Shown here: positions 1-5,407 of the stretch, in pieces
Position numbering within the stretch: the stretch's first letter is position 1
Layout of the letters: each line of letters starts with the position of its first letter
Assembly: GCA_910585065.1 (NCBI GenBank)
Contig: CAJUCG010000220.1
Coordinates: forward strand, 1 to 5,407
Length of the DNA: 5,407 nt
Direction of reading: 5' to 3'
Origin: an uncultured Lachnospiraceae bacterium
GTDB taxonomy: Bacteria > Bacillota > Clostridia > Lachnospirales > Lachnospiraceae
Program-made: the position numbers and the translations under genes
Notes under the pieces: model-generated
The model's database searches: none
Told to the model about the DNA's origin: nothing
The model's input: the letters and a program-made list of their open reading frames with translations, nothing else

Positions 1-1
1 C

Positions 2-244
2 CTTGGGATGGATGTGGTAAAAAAACAGCTTCAGATGCTGCGCTTTCGAAATACCTTCCCGGCATTTGGGTTTGATGCGCATCTGTCCGTTTCCAGTAAT
101 AAAGAGCAGATGAATTTTTTGTGGGAGAAGGGCGGGTATTTGGCAGAATTAAAATTGGATTTTGAAAAATGCGGCTTTCTAATGGAGGGACGGAAGGAGA
201 ACGGGGAAAGAATCTTTTCCATGGAAGAACTTGGGGAGTGTTAA
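2..244 (+). CDS. gtfA: Sucrose phosphorylase-like enzyme (GH13), C-terminal fragment
   Basis: This is the end of a gene that begins left of the window: the frame is open from base 2 and closes at TAA (242-244). The 80 visible codons carry LRFRNTFPAFGFDAHLSV, which resembles the stretch near the C-terminus of GH13 sucrose phosphorylases, where a conserved 'RFRNTxPAF' helix leads into the small C-terminal beta domain. The rest (FLWEKGGYLAELKLDFEKCGF) alternates like the beta strands of that domain. The known family uses phosphate to split sucrose into glucose 1-phosphate and fructose in the cytoplasm; a sucrose 6'-phosphate phosphorylase cannot be excluded. Catalytic residues lie outside the window. 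An internal ATG at position 8 is not a real start, because the similarity runs through it. No clear terminator follows. I see no link to the transporter operon downstream. Confidence 0.68.
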   Translation, partial: LGMDVVKKQLQMLRFRNTFPAFGFDAHLSVSSNKEQMNFLWEKGGYLAELKLDFEKCGFLMEGRKENGERIFSMEELGEC

Positions 245-297
245 AATGCTTTTTTGATCTTCCCTAAAAATAAGAGGGCGAAAAGGGGATAGGGGAA
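245..297 (+). other. Short gap upstream of the MerR gene, with its ribosome binding site
   Basis: The 53 bases hold a purine-rich Shine-Dalgarno site (AAAAGGGG, 281-288) 9 nt before the TTG start of the regulator. A second AGGGG (291-295) is too close to act alone. I see no convincing promoter or hairpin terminator, only a 4-bp CCCT/AGGG pairing. The regulator may therefore be transcribed from within or upstream of the phosphorylase gene. Confidence 0.5.
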
Positions 298-1062
298 TTG
301 GAAAACGCAAAAACAGAATTTCAGATCGGTGAGCTTTCCAAACTTACAAAGATAAAGGCAGGAACCATTCGTTTTTATGAGAAGAGTGGGTTTCTTTCCC
401 CGGTAAAACGTCTGCCAAATGGCTACCGCGTATTTGAAGAAAAACATATCTATCAAGTCCGCATATGCAGTCTTGTATTTGGCGGCTTTGTGAATAAGCG
501 TCTGCGCAAGATCAGCATGGATCTGATTTTTTTCGCTAGGGAGTGGGACTTAAAGGGCTACCAAAGCGCGGCAGAAAACTATCTGCGGGCAATAAGGGAG
601 GATATTGCGGGGACGAGAAGGGCAGTTAAAACCGTGCAGAGAAAGATGACAGAGAGTAGTTCTTACCTTGAGGAAGAATCCGGGGAAGATAGATATTCAA
701 AGAAACAGGCGGCGGTTTTGGTCGGCACTACGCCGGAGTCCATTCGCAACTGGGAGCGCAACGGGTTGCTTACTCCGGCAAAGCCCTACCAGAAACGCTA
801 TTATTCACAAAGTGCCATGGAGCGCATGGATGTGATACGATTTTTGTTAGATAACGGTTATAGTATGATGGCGGTCAAAAATTTTTTTGCGGTATTTGAC
901 GCAGAAGGCGCGGAGATGGCAGTCGGGATACTAACCGCTCCGGGGGAGAGCGAAACCTTGATTTACCGGGCAGATCGGTATTTGGAAACGCTCCTGAAAA
1001 CAGAGAAGAAAGCGGAGGAACTTTGTGGATTGTTCGATGGGATGCGTCTTTTGGCGGGATAA
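298..1062 (+). CDS. MerR-family transcriptional regulator with two tandem HTH domains
   Basis: A 254-residue cytoplasmic DNA-binding protein. The first MerR domain spans about residues 8-76: IGELSKLTKIKAGTIRFYEKSGFL has the family pattern 'IGELAK..GV...TIRYYE..GLL', followed by the wing NGYRVF. A charged helical linker (about 77-131) leads to a second MerR domain at about 133-200 (YSKKQAAVLVGTTPESIRNWERNGLL, wing KRYYS). Residues 220-247 look like a dimerisation or coiled-coil helix. Ordinary MerR proteins have one HTH domain and a C-terminal effector domain; here the second HTH takes that place, and no separate ligand-binding domain or metal-binding Cys cluster is visible. The start is TTG at 298: a stop (271-273) closes the frame upstream, and the first internal ATG (codon 74) would remove the first HTH. 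MerR proteins usually activate promoters with 19-20 bp spacers. The likely target is the divergence-free downstream ABC operon, but that is inferred from position only. Confidence 0.88.
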   Translation: MENAKTEFQIGELSKLTKIKAGTIRFYEKSGFLSPVKRLPNGYRVFEEKHIYQVRICSLVFGGFVNKRLRKISMDLIFFAREWDLKGYQSAAENYLRAIREDIAGTRRAVKTVQRKMTESSSYLEEESGEDRYSKKQAAVLVGTTPESIRNWERNGLLTPAKPYQKRYYSQSAMERMDVIRFLLDNGYSMMAVKNFFAVFDAEGAEMAVGILTAPGESETLIYRADRYLETLLKTEKKAEELCGLFDGMRLLAG

Positions 1063-1119
1063 AAATAAAATGATGTGTTCCTGACTTCTTAGAAAATAGA
1101 TGCTTTTGGCTGTGGGGAA

Positions 1120-1146
1120 TTGAAAAGAAAACCTTATATCTATACA
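1120..1146 (+). promoter_or_regulatory. Candidate sigma-A promoter, weak evidence
   Basis: TTGAAA (1120-1125) and TATACA (1141-1146) each resemble the consensus boxes, but the 15-bp spacer is short for sigma-A and opposite to the long spacers of MerR-activated promoters. Transcription from here would begin inside the left arm of the hairpin at 1148-1203, leaving only part of that stem. It could be coincidence in A/T-rich DNA. Confidence 0.2.
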
Positions 1147-1147
1147 C

Positions 1148-1210
1148 CACCTTTTTAAAAAGTGATATGATGAATTTATTGCATATCATTTTTTAGAAAG
1201 GTGTTTTTTT
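1148..1210 (+). terminator. Long hairpin with T run: intrinsic terminator or attenuator
   Basis: Bases 1148-1169 pair with 1182-1203 without a break: 22 pairs, of which two are G-U (1162/1189 and 1155/1196), enclosing a 12-nt loop (1170-1181). A run of seven T follows at once (1204-1210), as in a Rho-independent terminator on the + strand. No A run precedes the left arm, so it is not an equal terminator on the other strand. It lies 86 nt after the regulator's stop and 63 nt before the first transporter's ATG. It could simply end the regulator transcript, or it could be a conditional terminator in the leader of the operon. The stem is A/T-rich except for its CACC/GGTG base, so its strength is uncertain. 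Confidence 0.65.
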
Positions 1211-1276
1211 ATGTGATATCCCTATTATTATGATTGGGTCAAAAATAAAAATACAAGATTAGGGGGGAATTTATGA
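1211..1276 (+). other. ATG-TGA start-stop followed by a Tyr-rich open frame overlapping the transporter start
   Basis: An ATG at 1211 sits 9 nt after AGAAAGG (1195-1201), a 7-base match to the anti-Shine-Dalgarno end of 16S rRNA. The second codon is TGA. After it the same frame stays open for 19 codons reading YPYYYDWVKNKN..., and ends at a TGA (1274-1276) that overlaps the ATG of the first transporter as ATGA. Under the standard code only a one-codon frame would be translated. It may be a start-stop leader, a decayed or misread small peptide gene (TGG instead of TGA), or chance. I do not claim a product. Confidence 0.22.
1261..1267 (+). promoter_or_regulatory. Ribosome binding site of the first ABC gene
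   Basis: AGGGGGG lies 5 nt before the ATG at 1273. It fixes that ATG as the start, and no competing in-frame start is nearby. Confidence 0.7.
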
Positions 1277-3105
1277 AAAGTAATATTTTTAAAAATTACA
1301 AATTTATGTTAAAAACCATCAGCAGAGCTTCCTTATCGCGGATAGGATTAAGTATATTCTTTACTGTAATCAATGATTTATTTTCCATATTCTACAATGT
1401 ACTATTCTTTGCCTATTTTATGGATACGGTGGAAAAAGGAAAGAGCATTGCTGCAATCAGCAGGGTGCTGATTGTTTTTATTTTACTTAACATTGTATTT
1501 GAGCTATTAAATTCCTATTATAATCAGGCGTATATTCCCAAAAATAATGTTAAGCTCTCGCTGTTTTTTAAGGATATGATATATAAGAAAATTATGTCGG
1601 TTGATATAGAATGCTTTGATAATCCAAAATACTATGATAATGTAACCTTTGCATTAAATGATCTATTTGACAGGGTGAACAGTATCCTAAATAATATAGC
1701 CCAGTTTATTTCCCATTCCTGCTGTGTTATTGTGCTGATCGGATATTTTGCACAGATTGATTTTGCCATTGTAATGATATCACTTATCTCTGTGCTGACC
1801 GGATTGTTTTTTGAACCTCTTATCAATAAACACAGATACCAGTATACAGATGAGAGTTTAAATTATCAGCGAAAATATGATTATATAAAAAGAGTTTCCG
1901 TTCAGGCGGAATGCGCGGGAGAACTAAGAACTACGAATGTGAAAAACGTTCTGAATAAAATGCTTGACGATGCATTTTTAGGATTAAGGACGCTTCTTAA
2001 AAAATATTATCGAAAGATAACCATGCTTGACAGTGTTCAAGCCTTTTTCGGATTTGGAATTGTATCCTGTATTACAACGCTTATCTCAATATATAGAATT
2101 GTTGTTGATCAAACGGTAACAATCGCAATGTTTTTGCCCCTGATGGGAGCGATCGCACAATTTACCTGGAGAGCGTCTTCGGTGATTGGGTGTTTTACCG
2201 GTATTTTAAATGATAATATTTATCTGAACAAGTTTGGTGAATTTTACCAGTATGAATCGAAGGTAGTATCGCGCAGGGAAGAAATAGTGGATACATCTTT
2301 TGGAGGAATGAAAATAGATCATTTATATTTTAAGTACAACGAAAATGATAATTATATCTTGAAAGATATCTGTATGGAAATTCGACCTGGACAAAAGATC
2401 GCGCTGGTCGGGTATAATGGAGCGGGAAAATCCACACTGATCAACCTGATTCTGCGCCTGTACGATCCGGATCAGGGCAGTATCTTCTACAATGATAAAA
2501 ATATTTGTGATTACAATATAAAAGATTATCGCGGCAAATATGGAATTATTTTCCAGAACATCAATGTGTATGCGGCGAGCATCGGTCAAAATATCGCGAT
2601 GGATACAAAGATTTATCCGGATCTGGAAATGCAAAAGATAATGAATTCGCTTCACCTGAAGGAAAAAATAAATAATTATAAAGAGGGATTTGACACGCAG
2701 CTAACTCATGAATTATCCGAGTCGGGTGAGATGCTCTCCATTGGGCAGTGCCAGTGCTTAGCACTTGCAAGAATCTTTATCAATCCCGAAAAGCAGCTCT
2801 ATATTTTGGATGAACCTACTAGCGCGCTTGATCCGATTGCAGAAGAGGAAATTTTTGAGACGATCAACAATTATTTGGCAGATAAGACGGTTATCTATAT
2901 TTCCCATCGATTTTCGGCATCGAAAATAGCGGACAAAATTTATTTTATGGAGAACGGACAAATTGCTGAGCAGGGCACGCATAGCGAGTTGATTTTTCAA
3001 AGTGGGAAGTATGCGGATATGTTTAATTTGCAGGCAAAATATTATAGAAGTGATAAGGGTTCGGAATTGAAGGAGAAATGCAAAAGTGTGGAGAATATGG
3101 GGTGA
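1273..3105 (+). CDS. ABC exporter half-transporter 1 (membrane plus ATPase domains)
   Basis: A 610-residue type IV (B-family-like) ABC exporter subunit. Hydrophobic membrane segments lie at about residues 24-48, 61-82, 144-160, 162-182, 255-278 and 283-308. The intracellular loop has FDNPKYYD (115-122), a motif form seen in lantibiotic and peptide exporters such as NisT. The ATPase domain (about 345-590) has Walker A GYNGAGKST (380-388, Lys386), Q-loop Gln428, signature LSIGQ (488-492), Walker B ending in LDEP (Asp513, catalytic Glu514), D-loop SALD (517-520) and H-loop His545. The signature is unusual: Ile replaces Gly, and Cys residues stand at 493 and 495 where Lys/Arg are normal. There is no N-terminal C39 peptidase domain, so it would not cleave leader peptides. 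It most likely pairs with the similar next gene in the cytoplasmic membrane to export a drug, lipid or peptide. The substrate is unknown. Confidence 0.93.
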   Translation: MKSNIFKNYKFMLKTISRASLSRIGLSIFFTVINDLFSIFYNVLFFAYFMDTVEKGKSIAAISRVLIVFILLNIVFELLNSYYNQAYIPKNNVKLSLFFKDMIYKKIMSVDIECFDNPKYYDNVTFALNDLFDRVNSILNNIAQFISHSCCVIVLIGYFAQIDFAIVMISLISVLTGLFFEPLINKHRYQYTDESLNYQRKYDYIKRVSVQAECAGELRTTNVKNVLNKMLDDAFLGLRTLLKKYYRKITMLDSVQAFFGFGIVSCITTLISIYRIVVDQTVTIAMFLPLMGAIAQFTWRASSVIGCFTGILNDNIYLNKFGEFYQYESKVVSRREEIVDTSFGGMKIDHLYFKYNENDNYILKDICMEIRPGQKIALVGYNGAGKSTLINLILRLYDPDQGSIFYNDKNICDYNIKDYRGKYGIIFQNINVYAASIGQNIAMDTKIYPDLEMQKIMNSLHLKEKINNYKEGFDTQLTHELSESGEMLSIGQCQCLALARIFINPEKQLYILDEPTSALDPIAEEEIFETINNYLADKTVIYISHRFSASKIADKIYFMENGQIAEQGTHSELIFQSGKYADMFNLQAKYYRSDKGSELKEKCKSVENMG

Positions 3106-3186
3106 GAAATATTTGGTTTCGTGGAAAAATACGGAGTATTTTTTATCTGGATTTAAATTGCAGTGAAGCTGCGGCGGGGGATGATG
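3106..3186 (+). other. Gap between the two transporter genes, with two small hairpins
   Basis: Two RNA hairpins are visible. The first pairs AAAAATAC (3125-3132) with GTATTTTT (3136-3143) around GGA, 8 perfect pairs. The second pairs GCAGT (3160-3164) with GCTGC (3168-3172), including one G-U pair, around GAA. The second sits directly before the G-rich ribosome binding site of the next gene. No promoter stands out, so the genes are probably co-transcribed. The hairpins may tune translation or mRNA stability. Confidence 0.4.
3173..3180 (+). promoter_or_regulatory. G-rich ribosome binding site that decides the start of ABC gene 2
   Basis: GGCGGGGG ends directly before three consecutive in-frame ATG codons (3181, 3184, 3187). 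It gives normal spacing (6 nt) only for the third. A longer frame starting with GTG at 3163 would place this site inside the coding region. Confidence 0.5.
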
Positions 3187-5001
3187 ATGAAAAGAGTAAT
3201 ACATAATAATCTGTATATGTTAAAAATATTTTTTAGAGCGGTTCCGTTATATTCTATCGGCTATGCATTGCTGATTATAGCCAGAAGTGTACTGTTCAAT
3301 ACCATAGGAAATGTTTTGTTTATACAGTATATTGTTAAGTCGGTGGAATTTGTGATTGCCCATCCAAAAGAAACACAAGAGATTTTGACGCGGCTGATTG
3401 TTTTGACCTGCGTATATTATGGGCTGGTGATTCTGTTTAATACCATTATTGAAGGAGTATTTAATAATTGGCTGGCGAAAAAGGCGGAGATCAAGATCAA
3501 CCATATTTTTACAAAAATGATGTTTGAAAAGTCCTCGTCGATCGATCTTGGCTGCTATGACGACCAGAAGTATTATAATGATTTGGTAGCCGCCAATAAT
3601 GAATCAAATAACAGGGCATGGAGCACCTACAAAAATTTTGTCAAGCTGATGGAAAACTTATTTGTATTGTTCTCGCTGTTTTATATTATCCGCTCTCTGG
3701 ATTTTGTTGTTTTTATTCTGGCACTTATGATTAACGTTCTCTCCTTTTGGTATCAGATTAAGCTTAATCGGATTAACGGTGAAATTTATAACAAGACAAT
3801 ATGTTATAATAAAGAAATTGATTATGTCAATCGGATATTTTTCTTAAAGCAAAATGCGAAGGATATTAGGATGACAAATATTGGAAATTTATTGTTTGAT
3901 AAATTAACTTCTTCTTCAAAAAAGCTTAGCGAGATTCATACCGCTTACGGAACAAAAAAGACGATTATTTGCTCCGGAGATAATCTGATAAGGAAAATCC
4001 TTGGTGACTTTGTGACATTATTTTATCTTGCCTATATGGTGCTTGTGAAATCTGCCTATGCCTTTGATGTAATGACTGCTTTGTGGAATGCCTATGGAAC
4101 AATAAAAGGAAATATGAATAATTTTGTTAATTCAGTAAAGGAATTACATAATAATAGTATATATATTGAGAAATTTATTCATTTTATGGAGATGGAAAGC
4201 CGAATTATATCGGATAGGGGGCTGAAGGGCAATGCTGATACGCCGATCACGATCGAGTTTGCCGATGTATCTTTCTCCTATGATGGAGAGCATAAAATTT
4301 TAGATGGATTGAATCTAAAAATCAAGGCGAATGAAAGAGTGGCGATTGTCGGAAGCAATGGCGCGGGAAAAAGTACACTTGTCAAGCTTTTGCTAAGACT
4401 GTACGATCCTGATCACGGAAAAATTTTAGTAAATGGAATCGATATTCGGGACTATGATGTGGAGTTTTACCGAAAAAAGATATGCAGTATATTGATGCAA
4501 AACTTCCAGATGTTTGCGTTGACGCTGTATGAAAATGTCAAAATGGATCTTGTTGATAAAAAAATGGAAGGTGCCAGCTTGGATAAGGCATTTCATATGG
4601 TCGGGTTAAGTGATGTGATAGAGTGTCTGCCTGGTGGGGGGGAGAGCGATTATTCAAGGGAATTTAGTGATGATGGTGTGGTGTTTTCGGGGGGACAAAA
4701 ACAAAAACTGGCACTGGCAAGAGTATTATTAGGTGATAAAAGAATGGTGATTTTAGATGAGCCGTCGAGTGCGTTAGATCCTAAGGCGGAAAGTGAATTT
4801 AATGAGCTGGTATTTAATATGCTGCCGGGCAGGACAATCATTATTATTTCTCATCGATTATCCACAACGAAAATGGCGGATCGGATTATTCTGATTCAAA
4901 AGGGAAGGGTGGCGGAAGATGGTTCACATAGTGAGTTAATAAGGAGCGGCGGCATATACGCCAAGATGTTTGAAATGCAGTCTAGGAGGTATAGAGATTA
5001 A
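3187..5001 (+). CDS. ABC exporter half-transporter 2 (membrane plus ATPase domains)
   Basis: A 604-residue partner of the preceding exporter subunit. I start it at the ATG at 3187 because the G-rich site fits best there and the resulting MKRVIHNNLYMLK aligns with the N-terminus of subunit 1 (MKSNIFKNYKFMLK). GTG at 3163 or the ATGs at 3181 and 3184 would add 2-8 residues. Hydrophobic segments lie at about 22-50, 69-92, 152-170, 172-189 and 266-290; a sixth is less hydrophobic. The loop motif YDDQKYYN (124-131) mirrors FDNPKYYD of subunit 1. The ATPase domain has Walker A GSNGAGKST (389-397, Lys395), Q-loop Gln438, signature FSGGQKQ (500-506), Walker B LDEP (Asp524, Glu525), D-loop SALD and H-loop His556. 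All catalytic residues are present. No peptidase domain is seen. It should form a heterodimeric exporter with subunit 1, and its 3' end carries the ribosome binding site of the UvrA-like gene. Confidence 0.93.
   Translation: MKRVIHNNLYMLKIFFRAVPLYSIGYALLIIARSVLFNTIGNVLFIQYIVKSVEFVIAHPKETQEILTRLIVLTCVYYGLVILFNTIIEGVFNNWLAKKAEIKINHIFTKMMFEKSSSIDLGCYDDQKYYNDLVAANNESNNRAWSTYKNFVKLMENLFVLFSLFYIIRSLDFVVFILALMINVLSFWYQIKLNRINGEIYNKTICYNKEIDYVNRIFFLKQNAKDIRMTNIGNLLFDKLTSSSKKLSEIHTAYGTKKTIICSGDNLIRKILGDFVTLFYLAYMVLVKSAYAFDVMTALWNAYGTIKGNMNNFVNSVKELHNNSIYIEKFIHFMEMESRIISDRGLKGNADTPITIEFADVSFSYDGEHKILDGLNLKIKANERVAIVGSNGAGKSTLVKLLLRLYDPDHGKILVNGIDIRDYDVEFYRKKICSILMQNFQMFALTLYENVKMDLVDKKMEGASLDKAFHMVGLSDVIECLPGGGESDYSREFSDDGVVFSGGQKQKLALARVLLGDKRMVILDEPSSALDPKAESEFNELVFNMLPGRTIIIISHRLSTTKMADRIILIQKGRVAEDGSHSELIRSGGIYAKMFEMQSRRYRD
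4984..4990 (+). promoter_or_regulatory. Ribosome binding site of the UvrA-like gene inside the ABC gene 2 end
   Basis: AGGAGGT is a full consensus site lying within the last codons of the second transporter, 12 nt before the ATG at 5003. That spacing is slightly long. With only 1 nt between stop and start, it points to translational coupling. Confidence 0.65.
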
Positions 5002-5002
5002 A

Positions 5003-5407
5003 ATGCAAAAATATATCACAATTAAAGGTGCGAGGGAAAATAATCTAAAAAATATCAGTTTAAGGATACCGAGAAATAAGATTACCGCAGTGGTTGGGGT
5101 TTCAGGATCGGGAAAATCCTCCCTAATCATTGATATATTGCAAAAGGAAAGTATGAGGCAGCTTTTTGATACTTTTGGGGAAGTAAATCAGGTGAAAAAG
5201 CCATTGGTGGACAGTATTGAAGGATTGTCCCCGGTTATCTATATTGACCAGCATATCACAAACCGCAATCCCCGCTCCACCATCGGGACGGCAACCGGTA
5301 TTCTTAAAGCTGTTCGGCTGTTGTTTGCCCAGGCAGGAGTTCGCAAATGCAGCCATTGTGGGAACAAAATCCCTCCGCTTATCTCGGAGTATGAGAGCGA
5401 TTTTGAT
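5003..5407 (+). CDS. UvrA-like ATPase, N-terminal part (cut by window edge)
   Basis: The frame runs from ATG 5003 to the last base (135 codons) without a stop. It opens with YITIKGARENNLKNISLRIPRNK, the start pattern of UvrA, then Walker A GVSGSGKSS (32-40, Lys38). It continues with VDSIEGLSPVIYIDQ (69-83), NPRSTIGTATGI (89-100), LRLLFAQ-like VRLLFAQAGV (104-113) and CSHCG (116-120), all in UvrA order. UvrA is the DNA damage-scanning ATPase of nucleotide excision repair. Between Walker A and DSIEGLSP this protein is about 5 residues shorter than my recollection of typical UvrA, and the usual 'YVESLSAYARQFL' stretch is replaced by a divergent one. This suggests a UvrA-like paralogue (class II/III or DrrC type) rather than the housekeeping copy. 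Its place 1 nt after an exporter gene supports a drug-protection role. The zinc, second ATPase and UvrB-contact regions are outside the window. Confidence 0.88.
   Translation, partial: MQKYITIKGARENNLKNISLRIPRNKITAVVGVSGSGKSSLIIDILQKESMRQLFDTFGEVNQVKKPLVDSIEGLSPVIYIDQHITNRNPRSTIGTATGILKAVRLLFAQAGVRKCSHCGNKIPPLISEYESDFD

Larger units (their letters stand above)
1063..1272 (+). other. Intergenic leader region between regulator and ABC operon
   Basis: This 210-bp A/T-rich stretch has no ordinary gene. It contains a large hairpin with a T run (1148-1210), a possible promoter upstream of it (1120-1146), small candidate leader frames (1167-1196; 1211-1276; GTG at 1213 giving six codons) and the strong AGGGGGG ribosome binding site of the first transporter (1261-1267). 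A TATGAT at 1229-1234 resembles a -10 box, but only T-rich sequence lies at -35 distance. I could not identify a MerR operator, meaning a dyad inside a 19-20 bp spacer between good -35 and -10 boxes. Confidence 0.6.

Noticed and set aside
875..1189. Minus-strand open frame of 104 codons across the regulator end and the hairpin
   Set aside because: Its sequence is low-complexity and Ser/Pro/Phe-rich, it shows no recognisable domain, and it is antisense to the second MerR domain.
1211..1240. UGA at 1214 decoded as selenocysteine
   Set aside because: A bacterial SECIS hairpin should follow the UGA closely. Only a 3-bp CCC/GGG pairing with mismatched flanks is seen, and Sec as the second residue would be odd.
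3163..3186. GTG start for transporter 2, adding eight residues
   Set aside because: The G-rich ribosome site would then be inside the gene, no good site precedes the GTG, and the added MKLRRGMM has no counterpart in subunit 1.
2758..3204. Minus-strand open frame of 148 codons
   Set aside because: It lies opposite the strongly conserved ATPase motifs of transporter 1 and has no family pattern or ribosome site. It is a shadow frame, as are the other minus-strand frames.
1..5407. Alternative genetic code with TGA as Trp
   Set aside because: Transporter 1 ends normally at TGA (3103-3105), and Trp codons in the real genes are TGG.
1..5407. CRISPR array, tRNA, insertion sequence or attachment site
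   Set aside because: I saw no regularly spaced direct repeats, no cloverleaf-like sequence, no transposase motif and no terminal repeats.

Overview
The window looks like a piece of a low-to-moderate GC Firmicutes chromosome. A gut-type Clostridia of the Lachnospiraceae kind fits best. This rests on the A/T-rich ABC genes, the strong purine-rich Shine-Dalgarno sites, the Firmicutes-like sucrose phosphorylase tail and the MerR/ABC style of organisation. No rRNA or other taxonomic marker is present, so the assignment is inference.

Layout, all genes on the + strand: (1) positions 2-244, the last 80 codons of a GH13 sucrose phosphorylase-like enzyme cut by the left edge; (2) 298-1062, a 254-residue regulator with two MerR-type helix-turn-helix domains in one chain, starting at TTG; (3) 1063-1272, a 210-bp intergenic region dominated by a 22-bp A/T-rich hairpin followed by seven T, with tiny candidate leader reading frames around it; (4) 1273-3105 and 3187-5001, two full-length half-transporters (membrane domain plus ATPase domain) that should pair as a heterodimeric ABC exporter; (5) 5003-5407, the first 135 codons of a UvrA-like ATPase cut by the right edge, starting 1 nt after the second transporter's stop.

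The two transporters and the UvrA-like gene look like one operon, downstream of and probably controlled by the tandem MerR protein. MerR-family proteins often sense drugs or toxins. Heterodimeric exporters of this type pump out drugs or peptides. UvrA-like proteins beside exporters, as in the Streptomyces DrrAB/DrrC daunorubicin set, protect DNA from intercalating drugs. The working hypothesis is an inducible efflux-plus-DNA-protection cassette against a DNA-binding antibiotic or a peptide. The substrate cannot be read from this window. The sucrose phosphorylase fragment is probably an unrelated neighbour.

The points most worth a second look are the leader region before the first transporter (a terminator-like hairpin that would also bury a strong Shine-Dalgarno site, followed by an ATG-TGA start-stop and a Tyr-rich frame ending in the transporter start codon), the altered ABC signature of the first transporter, and the UvrA-like gene in an exporter operon.
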